From contig JAFOBG010000054.1 in NCBI GenBank assembly GCA_017381935.1, positions 31,168 through 95,167 on the forward strand: a stretch of DNA of 64,000 nucleotides, read 5' to 3'. The position numbers and the translations under genes are program-made. Below the pieces are notes generated by a model that was not told where the DNA came from, ran no database searches, and saw only the letters and a program-made list of their open reading frames with translations. This stretch comes from Alistipes sp. Lineage in GTDB: Bacteria > Bacteroidota > Bacteroidia > Bacteroidales > Rikenellaceae. Positions 17,741-26,860 of the stretch are shown one piece after another; position 1 is the stretch's first letter; each line of letters starts with the position of its first letter.

Positions 17741-17986
17741 TTATTTCTGCTCATTCAGAATGCGCATAGCTGCATCAAGAATAGCTGTATCATCCAGCGT
17801 AACAACACCTCCGTCTGGGCCCTGCTCGAAGTGAACACCTACACCTGCCTTAGCATCAAAGTGCTTACCACCAAAATAGTTACGAACAGACTCTACGTCA
17901 ATACCGAGTTCATCTGCAATACGCTGGGAGCTACCGCTTGGGAGGCGATCCTTAATGCGGCGCAATTCATTAAATGTGATAATCAT
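17741..17986 (-). CDS. Small helix-turn-helix DNA-binding protein
   Basis: An 81-residue protein with an N-terminal helix-turn-helix: LPSGSSQRIADELGIDVESV (about residues 15-34) followed by RNYFGGKHFD, a pattern of helix, turn, recognition helix. The C-terminal half, GVHFEQGPDGGVVTLDDTAI, looks like a short beta hairpin and acidic helix. Small proteins of this form are conserved in Bacteroidales with no assigned target. No signal peptide is present, so it is cytosolic. The gene is monocistronic with a clear terminator. Bases 17987-18108 upstream contain no consensus promoter that I can recognise. Confidence 0.6.
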   Translation of the reverse strand: MIITFNELRRIKDRLPSGSSQRIADELGIDVESVRNYFGGKHFDAKAGVGVHFEQGPDGGVVTLDDTAILDAAMRILNEQK

Positions 17987-18108
17987 AGTTGTTAAATTTT
18001 AGTGTTATTTCTATTAATAGCTGTTTTTCGCACTACTAATTTAGGGCTTTTTTACGAAAACACCAAATTTCCAAACTATTTTTCTAAAAAAAATATCTTT
18101 TTTACTCT

Positions 18109-18690
18109 TTATCTCATATCTATCAACTCATAAAGAGGATATGTCTCACGTTTAAAGAGTGGAAAAGCATCTCGGAAAGAGGAGATAGAGTTGATTGTTA
18201 TTACAAGTTCCTCGCCTGAGGAGATATAGACAATCTGTTTAGGTAATTTACATGAGCTATCTGCTGTAACTACGACCCTATCTGAGCCCTCTTGCGGCGT
18301 TAAGCAGACTGCCTTTAGCCCTTTATAGGTGGTATCGGCCGCCTTGAACTGCTCTGATAGGACATCAAAGCAACGAGCCGGATTACTCAATATATCACTC
18401 CCCAACGACTCAGCGCTATCGACAACTATCTCTCGATTTTGGCTATTAACCTCATACTTTACACCATCTGCCACATATAGCTCTATATCTGAAGTGGTAA
18501 TATAGAAGTTATCTCCGCTTACAATATAGCTACCTGAAGATTTATACTCTCCAAGTTCAATAGTAAACTCTACCCTATACTCACCCAATGCGGCAATAGA
18601 GTTTTTAAAGGTATCGAGCAGCGTCTGAGCCGAGGCTGTAGCGGTTGCTATACCTATTATTATAAATAAGGTAAAGATTAATCGTCTCAT
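18109..18690 (-). CDS. LolA-like outer-membrane lipoprotein carrier
   Basis: A 193-residue exported protein with a signal peptide (MRRLIFTLFIIIGIATATASA). The rest alternates short strands in the manner of LolA/LolB half-barrels (YRVEFTIELGEYKSSGSYIV, FYITTSDIELYVADGVKYEV, REIVVDSA). LolA shuttles lipoproteins across the periplasm, which suits a genome rich in surface lipoproteins. The start overlaps the ftsK stop by 4 bases (ATGA). An ftsK-lolA order is frequent in Bacteroidales and in many Gram-negatives, which supports the call. Sequence motifs alone are weak. Confidence 0.7.
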   Translation of the reverse strand: MRRLIFTLFIIIGIATATASAQTLLDTFKNSIAALGEYRVEFTIELGEYKSSGSYIVSGDNFYITTSDIELYVADGVKYEVNSQNREIVVDSAESLGSDILSNPARCFDVLSEQFKAADTTYKGLKAVCLTPQEGSDRVVVTADSSCKLPKQIVYISSGEELVITINSISSFRDAFPLFKRETYPLYELIDMR

Positions 18691-21128
18691 AGCAGGCCTA
18701 ACTCTTGCAATTTTGCCTCCAAAACATAAGGGTCTGTAATCTTCACATCTCGGGACTTCGCCCCAGGAACCTGAGGACCAACAATACCCGCCCTTTCGAG
18801 TTGCAACATTATTCGGCCAGCTCGAACAAAGCCCACCTCATAAGTGCGCTGGATATATGATGTTGAGAAGTTATCTCCTCCACTTACAGCATCACGTGCA
18901 ATCTCAGCAAATAGAGCATCATACTTTATCGCCGCCCCACTCTCACTACCAAGGCCACTATCTGATACGGCAGAAGAGCCGGCTGCTGTTGACGCTCCAC
19001 CACTCTCCTCATAGTCCGGCAACGAATATGGCATGCCGGTTGGAGATGGTTGGGAGGCGATATAATCGACAATACGTTTAACCTCCGGTGTATCTACAAA
19101 GGCACACTGCACACGGGTAAGTGCACACGGTTCTGAGAAGAGCATATCTCCACGACCTATAAGAGCATTTGCGCCAGGCTGGTCGATAATAGTCTGTGAG
19201 TCAACTCGGGAAGAGACTCTAAAGGCTATACGGGCAGGGAAGTTAGTCTTGATACGGCCTGTAAGGATATCGACAGATGGTCGCTGAGTGGCAAGGATAA
19301 GGTGAATACCTGCTGCTCGTGCCTTCTGAGCAAGGCGCATAACAGGTTGCTCAACAAGCTTTGACTGCGTTACAAGGTCGGCATACTCATCTATCACAAC
19401 AACAATATATGGCATAATCTCGCGAGACTCTATCTTACACTTACGCACCAACTCATTATACTCCGTAATATTACGAGTACCAACAAGACGGCACTTCTTT
19501 AGGCGCTCCTCCATCTCGGCGCAGAGTGAGTAGAGGGTATAGACAGCCTTCTGAGCGTCGATTACGATATTCTCCTCCTCGCTCTCCATGCGTGCAAGGA
19601 AGTGGCGACCAAGCCCCTCATAGAGCGAGAACTCGACCTGTTTAGGGTCAATAAGAACGAGTTTTAGCTGAGATGGGTCTTTACGATAGAGAAGCGATGT
19701 AAGTATCACATTCAGTCCCACAGACTTTCCCGTACCCGTTGCTCCGGCAACAAGCAAATGCGGCATCTTGGCAAGGTCAAAGACAATACACTCATTTTGG
19801 ATATTACGACCAATAACTATCGGCAGCTCAGCCTTAAAATCGACAAAGCGCTCTGTCTTTAATGCTGAACGCATAGAGACAATTGACGGTTTACGATTTG
19901 GCACCTCTATTCCGATAGTTCCACTCTCCGGAATAGGAGCTACACGCACACTGCTTGCCTTAAGAGCCTGAGCTATCTCCTTTGAAAGACCCTCAATCTT
20001 AGCCACCTTTACTCCACGCTCCTGAACAACCTCATACAGAGTTACTGTCGGGCCGGTTGTAGCCTTAATATCCACAATAGAGACCTTAAAGTCTGCAAGT
20101 ATCTCTTTGATAAATCGGGTATTCTCCTCTATCTCCTCATCACTCACCTCTGAGGCGCTATCACGCTGATCAAGCAACTCTACAGACGGGAAGTGGTAAC
20201 CTCGTGTACGGTCAGGATTGAATGGATGTTTATCGGCCTGTCTATCTGTCAACTCCTTATCCCCCTCAGGGTCGATAACCTCAACTACAATCTTATCCTT
20301 AGGTTTCTCGTCCTCCTCCAGCTGAGCCTTAGGCTCTTCATCAATAGGAGTTGTCGGGAGAACTACTGTCGGTGTTGGTTCTGCAGTAGGCGTTATCTCT
20401 ACTGTCGGAGTTATCTCAACTGTTATCTGAGGTGCAGGCTGTGGGTCAGGTTGTGGATCTGACTGTGGTGCAGGCTGTGGTGCAGGCTGAGAGTCTGTGT
20501 TTTTATGGCCTGAGACCTTATCTACAATACCTCTGCTCTTATCTGCTATACCGCTACCGATGCCATTAACAATCTCGATTACACGAATATTGATAAATAC
20601 GGCTGTCAAAATCCAGCTAAGAACAAGCAATATTGCAACACCAGGAGTGCCTATTGTACTCTTGAGCAGTGTAGATATCTCTATACCAAAAGCGCCGCCC
20701 CAACCACTATTGAACATATCATAGTCAGTACCAAAAATAGCGCCCAGAGTAAGAGAGCCCAAAATAGCAATAAGAGAGAGTGAAATCAGAGTTTTGTCAT
20801 AGAACTTAACTGCACGACAAATTATCTTTATAGCAAGCACCATAACCATAATAGGGATAATAACACCGAAGGCTCCAAAGCTGTCGCCAACAAGCAGTGA
20901 GGCTATTTTAGCACCCACAAAGCCCGAAGAGGCGTCGCCCGTAAGCTCGCTCTTCCAATTAAACAGATGCATACTGACTGCAATAAACGCATAGGCGCCA
21001 AGTGCCAAAAGCACCATGCCGATAACCCAACGTACAGTACGCTGGTTCTGATTATTGCCCTTATTCTGTACACCCTTTTTAGGTGTTGGTCTGCTTTGTT
21101 GTCGTTTTACCTCAATATCAATATCCAT
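18687..21128 (-). CDS. ftsK: DNA translocase FtsK
   Basis: An ATP-driven DNA pump at the division septum that clears chromosome termini and helps dimer resolution. The 813 residues have four N-terminal membrane segments (about 33-55, 84-105, 113-133, 160-180). A Pro/Gln/Thr-rich linker with repeated QPAP, DPQP and TPT units spans about 205-265. The motor domain has Walker A GATGTGKS near 461 and Walker B IVVVIDEYADL near 575. A winged-helix gamma domain forms the last 75 residues (TSYIQRTYEVGFVRAGRIM). The linker is short compared with E. coli FtsK. The gene overlaps lolA by 4 bases and murI by 11 bases, so it is part of the operon. Confidence 0.96.
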   Translation of the reverse strand: MDIDIEVKRQQSRPTPKKGVQNKGNNQNQRTVRWVIGMVLLALGAYAFIAVSMHLFNWKSELTGDASSGFVGAKIASLLVGDSFGAFGVIIPIMVMVLAIKIICRAVKFYDKTLISLSLIAILGSLTLGAIFGTDYDMFNSGWGGAFGIEISTLLKSTIGTPGVAILLVLSWILTAVFINIRVIEIVNGIGSGIADKSRGIVDKVSGHKNTDSQPAPQPAPQSDPQPDPQPAPQITVEITPTVEITPTAEPTPTVVLPTTPIDEEPKAQLEEDEKPKDKIVVEVIDPEGDKELTDRQADKHPFNPDRTRGYHFPSVELLDQRDSASEVSDEEIEENTRFIKEILADFKVSIVDIKATTGPTVTLYEVVQERGVKVAKIEGLSKEIAQALKASSVRVAPIPESGTIGIEVPNRKPSIVSMRSALKTERFVDFKAELPIVIGRNIQNECIVFDLAKMPHLLVAGATGTGKSVGLNVILTSLLYRKDPSQLKLVLIDPKQVEFSLYEGLGRHFLARMESEEENIVIDAQKAVYTLYSLCAEMEERLKKCRLVGTRNITEYNELVRKCKIESREIMPYIVVVIDEYADLVTQSKLVEQPVMRLAQKARAAGIHLILATQRPSVDILTGRIKTNFPARIAFRVSSRVDSQTIIDQPGANALIGRGDMLFSEPCALTRVQCAFVDTPEVKRIVDYIASQPSPTGMPYSLPDYEESGGASTAAGSSAVSDSGLGSESGAAIKYDALFAEIARDAVSGGDNFSTSYIQRTYEVGFVRAGRIMLQLERAGIVGPQVPGAKSRDVKITDPYVLEAKLQELGLL

Positions 21129-21888
21129 AAGCTCTTCTCTCTAATCTCTCCAAATAATGTTCATCTGCCAACGTAAGGAGGCGATAACTCGGCACATTAT
21201 CGCTATCAGCCCTAAGACTATATTCATCTAACAAATACTCAACCCTACGCTCTACAGCCTCACCTGAGTCAATAATATCGACCTGTCGGCCTGCTATTAC
21301 ACGCTCAATAGTCTCTCGCAAGAAGGGATAGTGAGTACATCCAAGCACAATCTTATCAACGCCGGCAGCAATAAGAGGCTCGACAACTTGTCGCACACGC
21401 TCCTCTGCCTCTGCGCTGTTTTCTCTACCATGCTCCACAATCTCTACAAAGCCCTCTCCAACAGACTTGATAATCTTAGCCTGAGTTGCATATTTTGAGG
21501 AGGTCTTAATAAACAGACTACCCTCCAAAGAGCGTTGTGTAGCAAGAACAGCCACTATACCTGTCTTTGTTGACAGCGCCGCAGGCTTTACCGCAGGCTC
21601 AAGACCTACAAAAGGTATTTGCGGGTAGTGTTCCCGCAAATAGTCTATAGCAACGGCTGTAGCTGTATTACATGCTATGACAATGAGTTTACAACCCTCT
21701 GCCAAAAGCCTCTCTACACCCTCTATTGTAAATTGTAAAACCTCACTCTCAGGCCTGGACCCATAGGGACAGCGCAAGCCGTCTCCGAAAAATATCAGAG
21801 ACTCATTTGCAAGTGAACTCTTAATCTCTTTCCAGACACTAAGGCCACCCATGCCGCTGTCAAACACCCCTATCGGACGATTATCCAT
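21118..21888 (-). CDS. murI: Glutamate racemase
   Basis: Converts L- to D-glutamate for peptidoglycan in the cytosol. The 256 residues fit the family. The N-terminal motif GVFDSGMGGLSV holds Asp10 and Ser11. The two catalytic cysteines are Cys73 in IACNTATA and Cys184 in VLGCTHYPFL, with His186 next to it. The gene overlaps ftsK by 11 bases and follows the phosphoesterase gene after 14 bases. The cell-wall role fits an operon that also carries division (ftsK), shikimate (aroK) and topoisomerase genes. Confidence 0.95.
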   Translation of the reverse strand: MDNRPIGVFDSGMGGLSVWKEIKSSLANESLIFFGDGLRCPYGSRPESEVLQFTIEGVERLLAEGCKLIVIACNTATAVAIDYLREHYPQIPFVGLEPAVKPAALSTKTGIVAVLATQRSLEGSLFIKTSSKYATQAKIIKSVGEGFVEIVEHGRENSAEAEERVRQVVEPLIAAGVDKIVLGCTHYPFLRETIERVIAGRQVDIIDSGEAVERRVEYLLDEYSLRADSDNVPSYRLLTLADEHYLERLERRAYGY

Positions 21889-21902
21889 CAGTTCTGTTAC
21901 AA

Positions 21903-23543
21903 TTAATAGGTTTTATCAAGCTCCTCTCGCTTGATTACAAGCAGTTTGTTTGTCAGTTCATTCTCAGAATAGTCAAAGCTCTCTGTAAAGCGAGTCTGCT
22001 CATACACATTACCGTTGGTATCATGAGCAACAACCTTTATCTGTTTTGCATCCGGATTTTTAAGTTTCAAACGATACAAGTGGTTACATGTTGCAAGATA
22101 GCCCTTTCTGCCACCGCCATTCCACTTACTCTGGCACTCTGTAACCTTGCCATAGCTACGACCAACAACGCCAATATGGTAGCCTACAGCATACCAATCA
22201 CGGCTTGAATCAACCTCCGGCACTGAGTCTTTTGTTACCGGAATACGCTCCATTTCGCCTGTCAGCTCGCCATCCTCATAGAGATATACCTTCCACTTAG
22301 GGTCGGCCATAAATACATTAGCAAGCACAGTATCATGGCTATAAGGATATTTAAACTTCTCAAACTCGCCACCAAACTCAGCATCACCACGGTACATACG
22401 GATTTGGTATGAAATATCATGACCTGTACCCTTATACCACCAATTCTTGATATGAGCGCCATCTACATCGTAGATTGTATAACCATTTGGCACTCCGTCG
22501 CCATTAATACAACTCCACCAATAAGCGCCACTTGCTGCTGCGTGAACATGCTCAAAGACACCGTACTTATTGACATTATGGTTCATAAAGTGTGTATGGC
22601 CAATCATAATATGAGCCTCCTTGAACTGAGAGATAAGCTGGCGTACTGCCTCTACATTCTTTCTCATACGATTGTACAGACCAATATGGAGGCAGAGAAT
22701 AACCATCTTATCCTTTGGAACAGCTGCCAAATCGGCTGTAAGCCACTTTAACTGCTCATCGGTAAAGCAAGGGTTGCCATACTCCTTATGGTAACGGAAC
22801 TTATTGGGATTGTCATCTGCAATATAGTCCTTCATAGAGACAATATGCACATCACCTCGATTCCAAGAGTAGTTTACAGGACCAAAGACGCCCTCAAAAG
22901 CACGCTGGTATGCCAAATTATAGGTACTTGTACCCTTATCAAGCGATACAGGCGGCTCGTCAAAGTCATGATTTCCAATGGTTTGAAAAAAGAGCAGATG
23001 TGTATTATCATAGCTCATTGCCTCACGCATAGGCTCCATAAACTTATTTGTCTTATGCTTACCCTCTGTATAGACAATATCGCCCAAAGTAACACCATAG
23101 CAAGGCAGTGTCTGAGCATCTACATAGGCACGAATATCAGGCACGGTCTCTGTCTGAAAACGCTTCAAATGGAAATTACACTGAGCCTGTGGGTCGGCAA
23201 CCATAATAAGACGGAAAGCTTTCTCCTCTATAGGATTTGGGGTAAGGGTAAAGTCATACTTCTTAACTTTACTATCAAGACGCTGATAGAAGTCAGGATG
23301 ACCATCCTTGACATTGACTTTATACTCAGACGGGATAGAGTAGAATACGTGTACCGCATCTGAAGATGTGGTCATCTTATATCGACCCTTAGCGTCAGTT
23401 GTAACACAACTAAAGCCATCACTTACCGTAACACCCGCAATACCTTTGCCAGCAGTATCTCGTAAAGTGCCGGAAATCTTCATCTGAGCTGAAACGGTAG
23501 ATAACACAACCGCTGCAGCAATAAACATTAACAATCGTTTCAT
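21903..23543 (-). CDS. Exported calcineurin-like metallophosphoesterase
   Basis: A 546-residue protein with a signal peptide (MKRLLMFIAAAVVLSTVSA). Residues about 20-105 form a carboxypeptidase-regulatory-like domain (ISGTLRDTAGKGIAGVTVSD). The central phosphoesterase domain has the metal motifs VADPQ, TLGDIV, GNHDFD, LCLHIG and GHTHF. The first motif has Gln where many calcineurin-like enzymes have His (DxH), as in related Bacteroidetes proteins. A C-terminal beta domain of about 170 residues follows. It likely hydrolyses phosphate esters in the periplasm; the substrate is unknown. It is tightly packed with aroK (5 bases) and murI (14 bases), which is odd for an exported enzyme among cytosolic ones. 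Confidence 0.85.
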   Translation of the reverse strand: MKRLLMFIAAAVVLSTVSAQMKISGTLRDTAGKGIAGVTVSDGFSCVTTDAKGRYKMTTSSDAVHVFYSIPSEYKVNVKDGHPDFYQRLDSKVKKYDFTLTPNPIEEKAFRLIMVADPQAQCNFHLKRFQTETVPDIRAYVDAQTLPCYGVTLGDIVYTEGKHKTNKFMEPMREAMSYDNTHLLFFQTIGNHDFDEPPVSLDKGTSTYNLAYQRAFEGVFGPVNYSWNRGDVHIVSMKDYIADDNPNKFRYHKEYGNPCFTDEQLKWLTADLAAVPKDKMVILCLHIGLYNRMRKNVEAVRQLISQFKEAHIMIGHTHFMNHNVNKYGVFEHVHAAASGAYWWSCINGDGVPNGYTIYDVDGAHIKNWWYKGTGHDISYQIRMYRGDAEFGGEFEKFKYPYSHDTVLANVFMADPKWKVYLYEDGELTGEMERIPVTKDSVPEVDSSRDWYAVGYHIGVVGRSYGKVTECQSKWNGGGRKGYLATCNHLYRLKLKNPDAKQIKVVAHDTNGNVYEQTRFTESFDYSENELTNKLLVIKREELDKTY

Positions 23544-23548
23544 TTTAT

Positions 23549-24070
23549 CTATTTTAGGTTCTTTATCTCTTTGATTATCAGGTCTATAATCTGGCTATCA
23601 GACATCGTATCGCAATCTATGACAAGGTCGGCCTTTGAGTATATCGGCTCTCGCTCGGCCATGTGGCTCTTCATAAATGACAGCAACTGTTCATCATTAA
23701 GTCCTCTAAACTTAGGTCGTTTCTCTCGACCATAAGGCGATAGGCGGCTAATGATATTCTCTGCCGTACGACGAAGATAAACTGAGGCTCCGAGCTGTGA
23801 AAGGCGCTCCATATTATCCCCCCAAACAGGTAATCCGCCACCCGTAGAGACGACAACATTATCCTCCTCAGCACTCTTCTCAAGCACTCTGCGCTCTACC
23901 TGACGGAAATATTCCTCGCCCTGATATGTAATCACATCGGCTACCGATGCACCCTCAAGTTTTTCAACCTCAGAGTCGGTATCAATAAAGCGAAGGTGAG
24001 CAAAGCGGGCTATCTTACGGCCCACTGTACTCTTTCCGCTACCCATGTATCCTATCAAGTATAGTCGCAT
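23549..24070 (-). CDS. aroK: Shikimate kinase
   Basis: Phosphorylates shikimate at the 3-hydroxyl with ATP, a step of aromatic amino acid synthesis. The 173 residues match the family. The P-loop GYMGSGKST lies at residues 7-15, the shikimate-binding DTDSE near 31-35, FRQVE near 55-59, and STGGGLPVW near 75-83. RRTAENIISRL and an RPKF lid segment follow. The gene is 42 bases downstream of parC and 5 bases before the phosphoesterase gene, so it should be transcribed with them. Confidence 0.95.
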   Translation of the reverse strand: MRLYLIGYMGSGKSTVGRKIARFAHLRFIDTDSEVEKLEGASVADVITYQGEEYFRQVERRVLEKSAEEDNVVVSTGGGLPVWGDNMERLSQLGASVYLRRTAENIISRLSPYGREKRPKFRGLNDEQLLSFMKSHMAEREPIYSKADLVIDCDTMSDSQIIDLIIKEIKNLK

Positions 24071-24112
24071 TGTATCCTATATTTACACCCTAAAAAGATG
24101 TTATCTTGACTA

Positions 24113-26800
24113 TTAGAACAGATTCAGTTGCTCTGTCTGATACTCCTCATCCTCGGTCATCAGTACTGTAGTCTGCTCTTCAGACTGTTCCAGAGGCTGT
24201 TCCGGCATCTCATCTGCAGCAACTATCTGATTATCAACCCCCTCAGTCTCCTCTACCTCTTCATCTTGCTCTGGCTCGATAAAGGTTAGAGTATCAACAT
24301 CGTAGGTGGTAAGGCGCTTACCTTTTGCTTTACGGCTCTTAACACCCACAAAGTCATCCACTGCAATCTCGTCGGCAGGTCTTGTGGCGTTATTACCCTT
24401 ATAAGTGATACGCAATGATGCCCCCTTCGCTGAGCAGATAGCCACAAACTCGGCATTGCCCTCTTCGTCCAAGAATGGCAATAGTCTATCTGTCAAGTCA
24501 AGCTGGAAGCGTTTCATATAGTAGTACTGCTGCTCACAATCGAAGTAACAGAGATTATAGACTCTTGACGGAACATAGCGCTCTACGGTAACTGTATCCT
24601 CAGGGAAATGCTGCTGCAAATCAAAGCCTGTGATATAGTATTGATGCTTTGCTGTCCATACAACCAGCTTATCATCGCCCTTGAAACTACCAAGCAAGCG
24701 GCCTCGGCCCTCTGAGTTGAGACGGCGGATATCCTCATCCCACCATATATCCTGTGCGCTGAGGGTTGATGTACCCTTCTCCTTAAGCACTATCTTATGG
24801 ATGCTATAGCGAGAGAAGAGATTACCCTGGCTCTGACGACCCTTAATTGCAAGCTCCGAGAAGTCGAGGTCAACAATAACCTTCTTCAGGCGTGGACGTG
24901 GCTTGAAATAGACCTTGAGCACCTCAGCCTCGCCATTCGGGTTGACAGACATATAAAGAATCTCGCTCTTGGCTGTACCCTTAGTCAGATTATACTCCTT
25001 ATCTCGTGTAATACCCTTAATTGCGCAACGCTTCATCAATATAGGGCCTGTCTTACCGCCATCACGATAGAGTACGTTATATATTGTACGCTCATCATTA
25101 CGCTTAAAGACACCTATATAATATATATTCTTATCAAAGAAACTCTTGTCTGCAACCTTCTTGATGATATAGCGGCCATCCTTAAGAATGACAATAACAT
25201 CGTCAATATCCGAGCAATCGCATACATACTCTGCATCCTTCATACTCTTACCGATACCAAAGAAGCCCTCTGCTCTATCAACATAGAGTTTTGCATTTGA
25301 CACAGCAACCTTTGTAGAGTCGATAATATCGAAACTGCGTATCTCTGTCAGTCGCTCTCTTCCCTTGCCATACTTCTCTCTAATATGCTCAAAGTAGGCA
25401 ATAGTATAATCAACAAGATGTGCAAGGTCGTATTTAACCTGCTTTATATCGGCATCAATGCGCTTAATTTCATTATCTGCCTTCTCCATATTAAAGCGAG
25501 AGATACGGATAAATGGCAGCCCTACAAGATGCTCGATATCCTGCTGCGAAATCTCACGGCGCAAGAGTTTTGTAAATGGCTCTAAGGCCTTACCAACTGC
25601 AGCGTAAGCCTCCTCCGGAGACTTTTTACCCTCCAAAACAGAGTATATCTTATTCTCAATAAATATTCTCTCAAGCGAAACCTTATGCCACTGGTCATTA
25701 AGCTCCGCCAAATGAATCTCAAGCTCCTGACCAAGCAAATCCTTTGTATGCTCTGTCGAATATCTAAGAATATCGCTCACACCCATAAACTCAGGGTGCT
25801 CATCCTTAATCACGCATGCATTTGGAGAGATTGAGATCTCGCATAGCGTAAAGGCATAGAGCGCATCAATAGTCTTATCGCATGACTCTCCTGACGCTAC
25901 ATGGACAACAATCTCTGCATTACGGGCTGTATTGTCGTCAAAACCCTTAATCTTAATCTTGCCCTTCTCCTGAGCCTTGATAATAGACTCTTTCAAGGTC
26001 TCGGTTGTTGTAGAGTATGGTATCTCAGAGATTACAAGGGTGCTCTTATCTATTTTTGAAATCTTAGCTCTAACCTTTACCGCACCACCTCTCAGACCGT
26101 CGTTATAACGTGAGACATCTATCATACCACCTGTAGGGAAATCTGGATAGAGCTGAAAATCCTCGCCTTTAAGGTAAGCTATAGCTCCTGCAATAAGTTC
26201 ATTGAAATTATGAGGCAAGATTTTCGATGCAAGACCTACTGCAATACCCTCTGTACCCTGCGCAAGTAGAAGTGGGAACTTTACAGGCAGTGCCACAGGC
26301 TCCTCCTTTCTGCCATCGTATGACATCATCCACTCTGTAGTCTTACGATTAAAGACCACCTCAAGAGCAAACTTAGAGAGGCGAGCCTCGATATAACGAG
26401 GTGCCGCTGCACGGTCGCCGGTAAGGATATTACCCCAGTTACCCTGACAATCAATCAAAAGTTCCTTCTGACCCAGCTGCACAAGCGCTGCTCCAATACT
26501 CTGGTCGCCGTGAGGGTGATACTGCATGGTCTGGCCAACCACGTTGGCCACCTTATTGTACCTACCATCATCAACAACCTTCATTGCATGAAGTATTCGA
26601 CGCTGAACAGGCTTTAGTCCATCGTCAATATGCGGTACTGCACGCTCCAAAATTACATAGGAAGCGTAGTCTAAGAACCAATTCTTAAACATTCCCGTCA
26701 GACGGCTAACACTCTGCTCAGCCATCAGTCGGTCATACTTTCCCGTTGAACGCTCCTCGCCAACAGGCATATCATTCATCAAATCTATCTCCTCAGCCAT
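24113..26800 (-). CDS. parC: DNA topoisomerase IV subunit A
   Basis: The DNA-breaking subunit of the enzyme that unlinks daughter chromosomes; it works with ParE, encoded next door. The 895 residues have the N-terminal winged-helix core (ILERAVPHIDDGLKPVQRRI), the catalytic tyrosine at residue 136 in AAPRYIEAR, and a C-terminal beta-pinwheel of divergent blades. The acidic tail is rich in Glu. The quinolone-determining region reads HPHGDQSIGAALVQ at residues 95-108, so the two positions equivalent to E. coli ParC Ser80 and Glu84 are Gln100 and Ala104. parE ends 60 bases upstream. Confidence 0.94.
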   Translation of the reverse strand: MAEEIDLMNDMPVGEERSTGKYDRLMAEQSVSRLTGMFKNWFLDYASYVILERAVPHIDDGLKPVQRRILHAMKVVDDGRYNKVANVVGQTMQYHPHGDQSIGAALVQLGQKELLIDCQGNWGNILTGDRAAAPRYIEARLSKFALEVVFNRKTTEWMMSYDGRKEEPVALPVKFPLLLAQGTEGIAVGLASKILPHNFNELIAGAIAYLKGEDFQLYPDFPTGGMIDVSRYNDGLRGGAVKVRAKISKIDKSTLVISEIPYSTTTETLKESIIKAQEKGKIKIKGFDDNTARNAEIVVHVASGESCDKTIDALYAFTLCEISISPNACVIKDEHPEFMGVSDILRYSTEHTKDLLGQELEIHLAELNDQWHKVSLERIFIENKIYSVLEGKKSPEEAYAAVGKALEPFTKLLRREISQQDIEHLVGLPFIRISRFNMEKADNEIKRIDADIKQVKYDLAHLVDYTIAYFEHIREKYGKGRERLTEIRSFDIIDSTKVAVSNAKLYVDRAEGFFGIGKSMKDAEYVCDCSDIDDVIVILKDGRYIIKKVADKSFFDKNIYYIGVFKRNDERTIYNVLYRDGGKTGPILMKRCAIKGITRDKEYNLTKGTAKSEILYMSVNPNGEAEVLKVYFKPRPRLKKVIVDLDFSELAIKGRQSQGNLFSRYSIHKIVLKEKGTSTLSAQDIWWDEDIRRLNSEGRGRLLGSFKGDDKLVVWTAKHQYYITGFDLQQHFPEDTVTVERYVPSRVYNLCYFDCEQQYYYMKRFQLDLTDRLLPFLDEEGNAEFVAICSAKGASLRITYKGNNATRPADEIAVDDFVGVKSRKAKGKRLTTYDVDTLTFIEPEQDEEVEETEGVDNQIVAADEMPEQPLEQSEEQTTVLMTEDEEYQTEQLNLF

Positions 26801-26860
26801 ATAAGGTATCTTCTAAATTAGGAAACAAGTTTTTACCTGTTTACTATCTTGCTCTCTTTA

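Noticed and set aside
22788-23363. 191-residue plus-strand frame opposite the phosphoesterase gene
   Set aside because: The phosphoesterase motifs on the minus strand are intact, and the plus frame has no promoter or recognisable domain.
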